Shown here: positions 1 through 10,345 of the stretch, piece after piece | Numbering within the stretch: the stretch's first letter is position 1 | Layout: the number at the start of each line of letters is the position of its first letter | Origin: Micromussa lordhowensis | Taxonomy: Eukaryota; Cnidaria; Anthozoa; Scleractinia; Lobophylliidae | Length of the DNA stretch: 64,000 bases | Direction of reading: 5' to 3' | Assembly: GCA_964020085.1 (NCBI GenBank) | Contig: OZ026597.1 | Span: 22,825,721 to 22,889,720 of the forward strand | Notes under the pieces: model-generated | Database searches by the model: none | Told to the model about the DNA's origin: nothing | What the model saw: the letters and a program-made list of their open reading frames with translations, nothing else | Position numbers and translations under genes: made by a program

Positions 1-762
1 GAAGCCATGAAAAGAACTTTGAAAAAAAAATTCGGGCAGCCATTGAAACGCCAATAAGTCATCTGCCTATCAATTGAACTTTTATTATACATATACCTTG
101 TCATCTTAAATAACAGAAATTGCATCACGAGCCTGAAAAATTGCATCACGTGCCTGAAAAATTCTCAAATAATGAGCTTAAAACAACAAGTTTCAGGTAA
201 CTGAATGTCAATAGCGTTTCAAGTTACTCAACTATTTCTCTGAAGATAGCACATGATTCCCTTCATGAAGAACACTTATCTATCACAAGGTTTTCAACAA
301 ATCATCATCCGAGCTTGATCACAACTTATGATGTCGGTCACATCAACAACAAATAAAAAACAATAAAGAATAGCTTTTACATCAGCAAAACAAAAAATGC
401 ACGCACACCAAACAATCTTAGACTAATTCTGCAAGTCTTGTATTTTAAATTCGTTTTCCCAAAAGTGAAGCCCAGCGTACAAATCCATAAAATGCAAAAA
501 CGCTCCTTTAGCGAAAATTTGACGTGCTGTTAGCTCAGTGGATTTGTTTTCGGACAATTTCACGGCTGATTGCCTTCAGCAGGTCACGCGATCCCTCGCG
601 CACACTTCCTGTACATGCGTTTCCCTGGGAAATGCAAAATGTCCCATCTTAATACAGGCAATTTGCAACTGACCTTAATGTCACGCTACCCTATATTTCC
701 TGCAAAACAATTTGAAAGTCAAGCTTGACAGCTGATATATTATTACTTTTTTCAATGCAAAG
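1..762. other. 5' edge, presumed intron of transferrin-like gene
   Basis: I see no exon here. The first recognised exon begins after the acceptor AG at 761-762 and starts in the middle of a codon, so at least one upstream exon lies before the window. The stretch is AT-rich with short repeats such as two neighbouring copies of a GCATCACG-containing phrase near 122-155. Confidence 0.5.
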
Positions 763-1010
763 GGACAGACGATGATGATTTCTGTAAGACGTTATCAGAC
801 AAGGAGGAACCTTATTATGGCTACTCAGGGATGCTGAAGTGCCTTCGAGATGGGGTTGGAGATGTTGGGTTCGTCCACACCCGCGACGTCATTCGGAACT
901 TCGAAGAGCTCTCTAAAGAATTTGATATTGTGTGCAAAAACAAGAAGCTTCCTCTGGAGTGGAAAAACATTATGAAGAAAGGCTGTCACCTGGCTGAGGA
1001 AAGCCCTCAG
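763..1010 (+). CDS. Transferrin-like exon: end-of-lobe segment 1
   Basis: The acceptor AG is at 761-762 and the donor GTATAT at 1011. The entry phase leaves two bases of a split codon. It encodes YYGYSGMLKCLRDGVGDVGF, the signature around the second ligand tyrosine, then CHLAEESPQ, where the fourth ligand (normally His in a P-S-H context) seems to be Gln. Confidence 0.85.
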
Positions 1011-4000
1011 GTATATAAACACACTAGTCTCTTTTGTAAGCGCGTGCATTTTCAGGTGTGTCATACAAGGCTTCTGCACTCGTCACTCCTGTAAGCGTGC
1101 GTTTTTGGTGTTGTTACGCAATATGCCCTTTGTTATGCACGTGATGACGTTTTAGTTATGTAATAATCGCTGTGTGATACTTATTTATCTTTTTATTCAT
1201 TGATTTATTTATTTATATAATTCCTCCTCTTCACGCTGAATTACAATATAGTTAAACTAATTAATTCACGTGAGTTAAATTACATTTATTTCATGATAGA
1301 AAAGAGTAAATACAACTGAGTAATCAAATGTTATAAAAAGTCGATGTTGCACAAATTAGTACTAAGCAAAACAATAGTGGTAAAGTGCTCTTTTCAATAG
1401 TTTTCTAGCTGACGTTTTACGTATAGATAAAGGGAGGTCATTTCAAAATAATATGGGTTTCTTCTCTGAGCTCCGCTTGTCGATTTTCATGTTCCCACCT
1501 CATTGCTTCCCCTCCCCCGCACCTCCACCTAATAGCCTGAGCAAAATACTCTTCAAATATTCCATATTTATAATTGAATATGGAAATATTACAAGTCTGG
1601 TTTTTAGTGTTAAAGTGAATCCACGATTGCACACTCTTTTCTCTCCAGGTCTTGATGGTGTCCAAAGACAAGCCAAAGGACTGGATCCGGGGTTGCACCA
1701 CTGCTCTCATACACGCCTCCAAGTTGTTCTCATCACCAGACACAGATAAAGCGTTCGGCTTGTTTGACTCTTCTCTGTACTGTGACAAAATGGAAGAAGA
1801 TGGCAAGCATGGTGAGGATTACAAGTCGGATATGAGCTGGATGAAGAACAAGGATCTTATCTTCAAGGATTGCAGCAGTTCCTTGGAACTCATCCCTCCG
1901 GTAATTTTGTTGCACTGTGTTTCGTTTCCTTTTTTTAACGGTTTGCAAGGTAACTATTATCTAAGCGAGAAAAAAGTTAGAATAAGATGTCCAATAGGCC
2001 CTTTGCAGGATCCGGTCACATGGTACGGAATAAATTACGCTGGGACGCAAATGACGCAGTGGGACTTCCAAAACAAAGGAAAGTCGGGCTGGACTGGTAC
2101 GAGTACCTTTGTTTTGGAAGTCCCACTGCGTCATTTGCGTCCCAGGGTAATTTATTCCGTACCATGTGACCGGATCCTGCAAAGGGCCTATTGTTAAGGA
2201 TGTAGCAGTAGCCGGAATGAAAGTCTTAAGTGGGAATGAATGAACTGCTCCAGTCAATCATTTTCTTTGAACTAATGTCTAAGTTCGCCGTAGATTTAAT
2301 CTCGTTTCTTAGACTTAGTTCTTTATCTATAGGATAAAAGAACATTCAAGGAATTCCTTGGTGAAGACACGGTTGGTATCTGGAAAACCTGTGCAGAACT
2401 TGAATCGAAGCCACGCGCTTTCATGTGCGTCGTTGGAGATAAAGAAATGAAGAAATGCCAGGATATGATCAACAAATTCCAGACAGTCACTTGTGAGTCA
2501 TTCGTTTTTCAATACCTTGTTTATTTGGATATTGTTTTGAGGAAATTGAGAAGAGCCTCCTCAGCGGTTTCATGGAATTTCCAAACAAAAACGAGCAAAG
2601 TTTTTAATAATAGTCAGAAAGGTCTTAGCTAAATAGAGGAAGTTTCGTGATTCCGTTTTCAAGCAAAACCACTTTATTTCCTTCACAAGATAACGCCCAA
2701 GTTACCAAATCACCCCCAAAGAATGCGTTTGTTCGGTCCACTCAGAAACTCAAAGAGCTAAGTCAGGAAAGCGTCACGCATAACCTTGTACTTTCTTTCG
2801 CGCATAAGACAGTCGTAGTTACCCAGATCACGTGAAGTCCCCCTGGACACGCTCGTGATACTCACGCTAACGAATAAATCGTAACTGACCCGAAAAGCAT
2901 CTCATAGCTGTTGAATTTACTGAACTTGTTTTAGTTCGTTCTCGAGCTTTCCGATTGAGAAAAAAATTGTGATAGTATTCACTTTTGAAAAAGTTCCTGA
3001 CATGTTTACATGCTTACATGCTTACCACATGAAGACCGCTTTATGAATGATTCTTGCAGGATTTATCAATTGTAGTGAGTTTATTTCTGACTAACTTACC
3101 TTTTGCTAAAGTGACTATTTTTCTTCTTTTTAACAGACGCTAAAGAGATTTCCTGGGGCTGTATTGAGGCCAGTTGCAAGGAAGAGTGTTCGGAAATGGT
3201 AGCTAAAGGCTTGGCCGATATTGTCTATCTCAACGCCACGGATATGTTCATGGCAGGAATGGATTATAGTTTGATTCCTTTTATGGCAGAGAACTACAAG
3301 GGGTAAGAGTTTCTGTTACAAACAAAACTTTCTATGCAAGCTTCGGTTGCTGTGTTAAGAAACCCGAGCCAGAATATGGGTGAATCATCGCAAAAGGAAA
3401 AAAAAATGCAAAACACACACACACACGCACAAACAAATGCATGAGAGCCATGATCTTTTCTTTCGTTTTCGCCATTTGGCTCAACTTAACTAGCCTGCCA
3501 CCTGCCAGTCGGGATTTTTAAACCTCTCATGTTTATTTGAAATATTTCTTTCTTTCAGTTTAAGCGGCATGCTTGAAAACTAGCTAGTTGTAACTAAAGG
3601 CATCGACCACTATAAACGTTCAACATCCAACATCAACATTCAAGAACGTGACATTTCACGCGTTTTGCACAACTCACCCGATTTTGCTTACATTTCTCAT
3701 TAGCTAGTGAAAAGCATTTTGTAAAATTTGGAAAACTGACCTCAGTTCTTTCGCATGTTAAACTACTTCGCTTAAATTTTGACAGGAAGGATATTTGGAC
3801 AGAGAGCATCACCATCGGCGTCATGCAGAAGGGCAATACTGATTTACCAGAAGACATGCGCGGCTGGAAAATGTGCAACGCAGGCGTTGACAAGATCAGC
3901 GGTTTCCTTCACCCGATGGGATGGCTCTTGGCTAACGGTACAATACAACGATCTAGTTCACCTCTGAAATCGGTCGGGTTAGTTGAAATTTCTTAATATC

Positions 4001-7000
4001 TTTATGACTTAAAATTCGGTAATTTGTTTTCTTATAAATCGAAAAATTTCATTGTGGTAATAATGTAATTTCTCCGTACGACATCAGTACATTTTGAACC
4101 AGACGGGTGGTGAGAATGCTTAAAAAAGTCAATTGTTGAATTTGTATGAGGATACCAAAACGCAATTCCCAGAGCTAAATAAGATAAATGGGTGACAAAG
4201 TGTAAGAAGTTTCGCTGCTTTTAACAGCTGCTGTTTCTGGCAGGTAAGAGCGAAGGTTTGCACGACGACACCAGATAACTGCAGTGACCAGGCTGTGATA
4301 CTAACGGTGCTAGTTAGATCTTTAATTCCTGATGTTGTTGACTCGAAGCTGCGGCGTGAATGGTGCGCTAGGCTGACAAATCAACCAACTCATTTGAAAG
4401 AGAAACAATACCGTGTGGGTTTAATAACACGTTGCTCTTTATTTCATTGTCATATTCTCAGACAACACTTCGGTGAAAGTTGTGTTCCCGGAATAAACAC
4501 CATGGACCTGACCAAGTATCCTTTGTTGTCACGCACACTGAATTGGCGATCGATGCTCAAGGATAAGATCATCACGTGGGAGGAATGGTACCAAGCTCCA
4601 CTGTGGCGCAAATGGCAAGACAAACAGAGTGGGTTCAATGACGAATACTATCCAATGTACGAAATGCAAGACTTCCAATCACCAAAGTTCCTTATGCTGA
4701 TCGAAAAGATGACCTCAGACGACCCGCGCGTGCAAGCTTACCGCACTCCAGAGATGCAGGAGGTCTTGAAATTGGTAAATATAATGCATCCTCTTTCAAA
4801 CACTTGAAACACAGTCCAGTTCATCACAGTATAGTATCACTGAAAGCGTGGTTGTACATAGTTAAACAGAAAAAAAAGAATAGAAAGGATTGGAACTACC
4901 CCGGGTGGTCTAAAAAACACCAATGAACTGATCAGTGGGTACTGAGGTTCAGCAACAGTAACCAACAGTTCTGCTACCAAAGTTAATACGAAACAAGCAG
5001 TCAAAATCGCTCTCTGGATCGTTAAGTTTTTGTCTTTTAATGCGCGCAACAAATACATTCATACATTATATACACTCGTGCATTATATCTTAAGCGCAGC
5101 GAGCGTTTGAGAAAACATATAACGAGATGTGACACATTATAGCGGGCTATTTATTTGGTAAATGATACGGCAACTGAAAAATTCGCGCGCGCTCGTTAGT
5201 CGACGGACAAAAACGTAACCCACGACGCAACTTCGAAGAACGTGACTTTCCCACCAAAGTGAAAACATCGCGTTGAGAAACTCGTCGACTTGAAGTAGGA
5301 AAAAATGTCTTACGAACTTACAGACCATAAAAACTGGACGTCGTAAACTGTCCAACTTGTGGCGAAGAAAAACACTCGCAAGCTCTTGGTGGTTCCACTT
5401 CAGTTTTGAACAGTTTTCTGACGTGATTTCTATGGAGTGTAGCCCTTAAAAAATCTGGTCGATGCTTTTTACATTCTAAAAAACGAAATTTAACCGCCTG
5501 ACTAGAAGAAAAAGCAATATGAATTTTTTCGCCAGGACAAGGCAGCTCGTAAGGTCATTAAAATTCCGCCCAAATGTGCCAGTTGCAGTTTTCCTTTATT
5601 TTCCGAAAAACACCTTTCTATGCGTTCCGGATTGCACTTTTAATCGCCTGTCTAATTAACAGGGCTCTTGATTAATGTTCATGCGAGAATTCTCACAGTT
5701 AACGTAAAAAGTTCAGTCCTAATTAATATACATCTAAAGCCGTGTTCACATTAGGCCTCGATTATGATCGAATTATAATCGAATTAAATAGGAAATGGGT
5801 TCACATCAACTAATTACAGTCCCTGCCACAATTACTTCAAACAAACAACCCCCTAGGGGTTGTTTGAAGTAATTACAGTGCGTGATTGAATAAAATGGCG
5901 GAGACGTGGTGGTTTGTCTCATCCGTTGTTGCTGTTTCAGACGGCGTATTTTTCTTCTTCTAGCCTTCGAAGCTTCCTTTGCCTTTCTCCTGGCCTCCAA
6001 ATCAAGTATTGCGGTGAATAACAAGGCAGCTGTTCGATAGGGCGCCGTTTTGTTTTCAACTTTAGATTGCGAGGTTGCCCTGCCTAGTTTATTTGAATTT
6101 TCGCAGATGTGAATAGAACCATAATTGAATAAAATCGAATGGAGTATGATAGATTGAATCGTAATTCAGTTAAATATAATTAACTTTTAGTGTGAACACG
6201 GCTTAAGACTACGTACTAGCATTACTTTTCTTACATTTCAGGCCAGCAAAACTTTCAGCTGGGACAACTATGGTGGCTTGAAAGATTTCTACGGTTTGAC
6301 AATGCCCAAGTGGAAGCTGGTTGGTTGGGTGTGGCAGAAACCAGAGGAGTGGACGGAGGACGAATGGCAATTGTTCGAGATGTGGGCCGAGGAGAAATGG
6401 AATCAAAAGGAGGACTGGAAAGCATACACTGCCAAGTGGACCGATGACGACTGGGTCAAATTTAAGACGTGGATGGATTTCGAATACAACGAGTATAAGA
6501 AAGGTCATATGTCTCTCCATCAAGATATCTTTATCAGGTAAAAACAATATTTTTTTAAGCACTGGGGGTTCCCTTTCAGAGTTAATGGTTTATGTCACAA
6601 GAATAAAGGATTTGATCAGCTTGGAAAACGTCTGTTGATATGGAACTTAAATCTCGCAGCTAGCGCTATTGAACTGCACCGTCGCGCACACATTAAAGTA
6701 ATTTTAGGGAAGCCTTTTTGTTTATTTCACACCAGGACATCTTTTCCCTTTGCTTCGAGCCCAAATAGTTTTAATCAACCTTAGTCTGGATTATGATTCA
6801 GTTTAATTATTTTTTACCATCTATAGACTTTCCTTGCTGTGTTCTCGTTATTTCTGGCTTATGGATCAATGGACCAACCTTCAGTGGGACAATGTAGACA
6901 TAAACAATTGTCGTGAAAAGCTGTGTGAATCGTGTGCTGGCCAAGGCGATGAGAAATGCTCCATGGATCCTATCAAAGAAGAATACTACGGGTACGAAGG

Positions 7001-9029
7001 GGCGCTGAAGTGTCTCAAGTGGAACGATGGCGATGTGGCCTTCATTGATGGTTACATTTTAGACGATGTTATTGCAAAGAATGGCTACACAAAAGACGAC
7101 TTCGTTCTCTTGTGTCCAGATGGAAAAACTGTGGACTACATCGGAACTGATTCCTTTAAAGGATGTAACTTTGGACCCGTGCCATCCAAAGCACTTGTCA
7201 CGTGCAACATGCACGATGGTGTCTGGCGATGGCAGGTAACGAAAGCCTTACTTGAGGCTCAGAAAGTTGTGACCCTGCAGGGGGTGCCTCAAGATACCAT
7301 ATTAGGCAAGGACGTCGAGAGCTTGATACCAATACCGTTCGTCAACCAGACGTACCAGGTGTGGCTTGGACCCATGTTCCTGCGTGCAATGGAGGGAGTC
7401 ATGCAACCACCAGGTAAGCCTCCTATCTTGACCTCCCCACTGTCCCCATTTCAGCCGCCATATAAATAATACGAGGCCACGGATAAACCCTCGACAACGA
7501 AATGCATATTTGATCGTTTATTGACAGCGCTATGATACAAAGAGACTTTAAAAGAGACATTTAATTGTCGCAAATTGAGAGTTAAAAAGTTTGTTTCCTC
7601 ACGTTGCTATTATCAAGTAATCTTGGCGTAAACAGTTGCGCAGTACAGAATGCCATTGTTGGAAAGGGGGCTAGATTAAACACAAAAACACTAACTCAAA
7701 AGCCTGCCCGAAATAAAAAAATTGTTTAATCTTATGACTGGTATGAAAAGTACCAGAAAAAGAAATCACTGTAAAAGCGCTGAACAGGGATCCCACTCTC
7801 CGCCGTACTTACAAAATATTTTCCTTGCAGTTAAAGATAAAGGGTTTGAAGAAATGTCTGACCCCATGGCCGAATGTATGGGCGATGAGTGCGATGACGA
7901 AGTAGAAGACCGTCCTCCTTGTGATGTATGCGAAGACGATGACATCTTGTGCATGGAGAACTGCTGGAGTGAAAAACTACCCGAGACAACCAAACCCAAA
8001 GGCAAAGGGCGCCAGAAGTCCAGGAAGACTGTTGGCCATGGACTGGTAAATGGTCGCCAGGAACATCGAGGTGGTAAAAACCGAATGACGCACGACAAGG
8101 TGATGATGATGATGATGAAGAAAAAGATGCAGGGGAAACCAGGAGCACGAAAAATGCTTCGAATGATGAAACCTGGCATGAAGAAAATGAAGCTAATGAA
8201 GCGCCAAAGAATGGGAGCAATGATGGGTCACCAGCACCATATGGGAGCAATGATGGGTCATCAGCACCATATGGGACCAATGATGGATCATCAGCACCAT
8301 ATGAGACCAATGAAGTATGGTATGAAGCCCATGATGGGAGCAATGAAGTATGGTATGAAGAACATGATGGGAGCAATGAAGTACGAAATGAAACCTATGA
8401 TGTATGATATGAACTATGGCATGGACAAGATGAAGTACATGATGCGCAAGAAGATGATGGCGATGGGACAAGGGAAGCCGATGATGTCGATGAAATATCC
8501 AATGATGGGTCAAAACATGATGATGGACAAAATGATGAAAGGCTACGAAATGATGAACTATCGTATGGAAACTGGACCTATTATGCAAAATCACAAAACT
8601 CTTCGTGGCGAGTTCTACACGAAAGTTATCTTTGTGCGTGATGGCACATGTAACGCAATAGTCCGTGACCTCAGCTGCTTCGGAAAGCAGAAGAACGTCA
8701 GAATGCTATCTGGACGTGTTGGCAAAACTCCCGTCTCTGTTCCGATGTGCCCTCGACCCACCATCATGAAAAAGACCACCGCCCAGTTTACATGCGACAC
8801 TGGTGCTAGCTTCCTGAAGCCCGTTTTCGTTCCCATGAAGTGCTCTTACGCTCCATGCAATCCCGGCTTCTGGCTCCCTGATTGGTCCAACGATCAGTAC
8901 TGGAACGGAGACAATTCGTATCCTGGAGATTACTGGGGAAACAAGGACTGGTGGAAATTTGACAAGCGAGATGAAAACGGCAATTGGTTTTTGACAAATG
9001 GCGACCGAAATCGCGTGGGGAAAAACTGA
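763..9029 (+). CDS. Transferrin-superfamily fusion protein, 5'-partial, 10 exons
   Basis: Exons: 763-1010, 1649-1900, 2333-2492, 3137-3302, 3786-3937, 4228-4243, 4462-4774, 6242-6537, 6827-7413, 7831-9029. All junctions are GT/AG and the phases are consistent. Joined they give 1128 residues to TGA at 9027-9029. The order is: C-terminal half of one lobe (YYGYSG, GDVGFV, LIFKD motifs); a second lobe (MAGMDYSLIPFMAENY, SCVPG, LCESCAG, YYGYEGALKCL, TYQVWLG); and a unique tail. The closest family by eye is melanotransferrin-like. Transferrin lobes normally bind Fe3+ with carbonate outside the cell, but here most ligand positions appear replaced, so iron transport is doubtful. About 190 Trp-rich residues interrupt lobe two. 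The tail has an acidic Cys cluster, a Met/His-rich tract and a six-Cys module. A secreted product is inferred, because the signal peptide is off-window. The function is unknown. Confidence 0.85.
1649..1900 (+). CDS. Transferrin-like exon: end-of-lobe segment 2
   Basis: 84 codons, phase 0 on both sides, with acceptor CTCTCCAG and donor GTAATT. It encodes AFGLFDSSLYCD and KNKDLIFKDCSSSLELIPP, matching the transferrin FxMF-SS and DLLFKD elements that close a lobe. The acidic and Lys-rich linker between them is longer than usual. Confidence 0.85.
1992..2193. repeat. 202-bp near-perfect foldback element
   Basis: Two arms of about 88 bp, beginning CAATAGGCCCTTTGCAGGAT and ending with its reverse complement, flank a short spacer. 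The element sits in the intron between the exons ending at 1900 and starting at 2333. It is probably a foldback MITE. I could not find a convincing target-site duplication. Confidence 0.85.
2333..2492 (+). CDS. Transferrin-like exon: start of lobe 2
   Basis: The acceptor is TATCTATAG and the donor GTGAGT at 2493. The encoded segment ends in CVVGDKEMKKCQDM, matching the first strand and helix of a transferrin lobe (C-x-(8)-C followed by a helix). Confidence 0.85.
3137..3302 (+). CDS. Transferrin-like exon: lobe 2 first ligand region
   Basis: The acceptor is TTTTTAACAG and the donor GTAAGA at 3303. It encodes CKEECSEMVAKGLADIVYLN and DMFMAGMDYSLIPFMAENY. In iron-binding transferrins the first position after the L of this motif is the Asp ligand. 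Here it is Asn. Confidence 0.85.
3786..3937 (+). CDS. Transferrin-like exon: lobe 2 anion-site region
   Basis: The acceptor is TTTTGACAG and the donor GTACAA at 3938, exit phase 1. It encodes MRGWKMCNAGVDKISGF, the counterpart of the L-x-G-K-x-S-C-H-T-G-x-x-R-S-A-G-W carbonate-binding loop. The Thr and Arg of that loop are not conserved, and the preceding strand lacks the usual tyrosine pair. Confidence 0.8.
4228..4243 (+). CDS. 16-nt microexon
   Basis: A pyrimidine-rich acceptor (TTTTAACAG) precedes the 16 bases CTGCTGTTTCTGGCAG, and donor GTAAGA follows. The flanking exons leave phase 1 and require phase 2, so only an exon of 3n+1 bases can join them. It adds Ala-Ala-Val-Ser-Gly, matching the A-V-S that precedes the SCVPG motif in related lobes. 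Confidence 0.8.
4462..4774 (+). CDS. Transferrin-like exon: SCVPG motif and insertion start
   Basis: The acceptor ends in CAG at 4461 and the donor is GTAAAT at 4775. It opens with RQHFGESCVPG, a canonical lobe motif, and then departs from the family into a Trp, Asp and Glu-rich segment (for example TWEEWYQAPLWRKWQ) with no transferrin counterpart. Confidence 0.85.
5738..6203. mobile_element. Harbinger-like MITE in intron
   Basis: The terminal inverted repeat AGCCGTGTTCACA pairs with TGTGAACACGGCT, and the element is flanked on both sides by TAA (5735-5737 and 6204-6206). A 3-bp TWA duplication is typical of PIF/Harbinger elements. An internal inverted repeat (about 5833-5876, centred on CCCCTAGGGG) forms a second hairpin. 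No coding capacity is seen. Confidence 0.75.
6242..6537 (+). CDS. Transferrin-like exon: Trp-rich acidic insertion
   Basis: The acceptor is TTACATTTCAG and the donor GTAAAA at 6538. About 98 residues contain 12 tryptophans, mostly spaced 5-7 residues apart and each followed by acidic or Lys-rich stretches (EEWTEDEWQLFEMWAEEKW is typical). Amphipathic helices are likely. I recognise no known domain. It lies between the SCVPG and LCESC motifs, so it is an insertion within lobe 2. Confidence 0.85.
6827..7413 (+). CDS. Transferrin-like exon: C-terminal half of lobe 2
   Basis: The acceptor is CATCTATAG and the donor GTAAGC at 7414. It encodes the canonical LCESCAGQGDEKC cysteines, EEYYGYEGALKCLKWNDGDV (ligand Tyr kept), CNFGPVPSKALV (ligand His apparently Lys) and TYQVWLGPMFLRAMEGV, the usual lobe end. 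The lobe 1 DLLFKD element is absent here. Confidence 0.9.
7831..9029 (+). CDS. Terminal exon: acidic Cys, Met/His-rich and six-Cys tail
   Basis: The acceptor is TTTTCCTTGCAG and the stop TGA is at 9027-9029. About 398 residues in four parts: an acidic Cys cluster (MAECMGDECDDEVEDRPPC); a basic Gly/Lys/Arg linker; a Met-rich tract at 8100-8585 with three 30-bp MGAMMGHQHH repeats at 8211-8300 and KYGM-type repeats after it; then a module with six cysteines (8652-8857) and a Trp/Asp/Asn-rich end. None of these parts is known from transferrins. The cysteine spacing recalls a C-terminal cystine knot, but the assignment is weak. Confidence 0.9.
8211..8300 (+). repeat. Three 30-bp in-frame repeats (MGAMMGHQHH)
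   Basis: Three adjacent 30-bp units (8211-8240, 8241-8270, 8271-8300) differ by only a few substitutions. Each unit carries three Met and three His, a combination often seen in copper- or other metal-binding sequences. Three related 33-bp units of the KYGMKPMMGAM type follow. Confidence 0.9.
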
Positions 9030-9359
9030 ACCCTGGCGAAAGAGAATCCAAGGTTTGTGACGTGGACAGAATTAAGTAGCTGGACCAGTTTTTACCTCAC
9101 GAGTGAAATCTTTTGTTTATCCGCATATATTCCACTACGTTGGGAAATATTGTAGATGTAATGGGATTCTAGTTTCGGGGCTTAAAAAACAAAACTTTTT
9201 TACGGATTTTTTTTTATCATGTTATAACCGCAAAATTTCATTGCGATACTCTTTTGAATGATGTTAATGTATGCTAGGACGAGAGTAGTTTTCATGACAT
9301 GTTTATCGCAAATCTTCCACATTTATAATTTTACAGTTTTTTAGTCTACATTTTTTTGC

Positions 9360-9365
9360 AATAAA
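9360..9365 (+). terminator. Polyadenylation signal of transferrin-like gene
   Basis: AATAAA about 330 bases after the stop codon, in a T-rich 3' region. It is the first such hexamer I see downstream of the gene. Confidence 0.6.
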
Positions 9366-9890
9366 GCAGCATTTTATATTGATCATTGTTTATGTTGAAC
9401 AGAAAATGAACGAACGATGATTGATGAACGAAACAGGGTGGAACGACTGATGCTCTGCTTTCTATACTTTCAGCGCTGGATTTCTTAAAAAGTAACTCCT
9501 CTGATCTGTCCTTTTCAGTGACTTTACAATTTTTAAACGGATTGTCTTTCTAGACAGGCCCTTATTCTAAAGAGGAGCCAATTTCGTAGTTCCCTTTACA
9601 AAAGGAAACCTAATATCCACTAAAAGGGTAAATGCTTTTAATAAAAAACACAGGTCAAAAAGTTACGTACTTGACATAGTAAATACTCAGAATTTTCATA
9701 CACTGCGGAAATTAGGAAAAGCGCCGGATTGCTTAGCCAGACTTTCAATACCTTAAAGTACACGCGTTGAACGCTTAAGACACATTTTCTACTTGATTGT
9801 ATAACAAATGTATACCAACATTCAGTTACGACGTTTTGGACGTGATATCAGTCAGTAGGACAGGAAAATGAAGGCATTTTTAACAATTAT
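9366..9890. other. Intergenic, no feature seen
   Basis: AT-rich sequence after the transferrin-like gene. No ORF, splice-like structure or repeat that I can support. Confidence 0.5.
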
Positions 9891-9894
9891 TCTA

Positions 9895-10345
9895 CAAGCG
9901 CGCGTTGGATTCGAGATGGTAGATAGCCAACGAGGCGCATAGCTCCGAGCTGGCTATAATCACCTCATATCCAACAAGGGCGAGTGAAATAATCGTTTTA
10001 TTAAAAACGCCCCAAAAATGTAGGAAACTAAACTTTAAAAAATAAAAACGCCCCCAAAAATCACGCGTACGCTTACCATATTCGTAGAGCATGGTATAAT
10101 GGCTCATAGCCCGTGATGGCTAAGCCAATGAAAACTCTCGAATTGCATTATCCAATGACCCAGTTTTTAATAAATGATAACATACACTCTACCGGGTAAT
10201 ATGGTCATCGAGTTTTTGCGAAGACATGCACGTTTCTCAGTATGTCACGATCAACGGCCCGCGATGATCAGCCGGTCTCACAGCCCGTGATGGCCAAGCC
10301 AATGAAAACTCTCGAATTGCATGATCCAATGATCCAGGTTTTAAT
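9895..10345. repeat. Dispersed repeat, one copy and one partial copy
   Basis: A phrase of about 70 bp around AGCCCGTGATGGCTAAGCCA (10108-10180) recurs at 10279-10350 with few changes. The upstream part (AGCTGGCTATAATCACCTCA at 9948-9967) resembles a very common coral dispersed repeat. That resemblance is from recollection. Confidence 0.55.

Noticed and set aside
825..1079. 84-codon reverse frame over the first exon
   Set aside because: Antisense to a well-supported transferrin exon.
1961..2257. 98-codon reverse frame
   Set aside because: It lies across the 202-bp foldback and mirrors the frame on the other strand.
7766..8376. Other reverse-strand frames of 137 and 181 codons over the last transferrin-like exon
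   Set aside because: Shadows of the low-complexity coding tract, without splice context or family resemblance.
8193..8594. Reverse-strand 133-codon His-rich open frame
   Set aside because: It is the antisense shadow of the Met-rich tract (ATG codons read as CAT).
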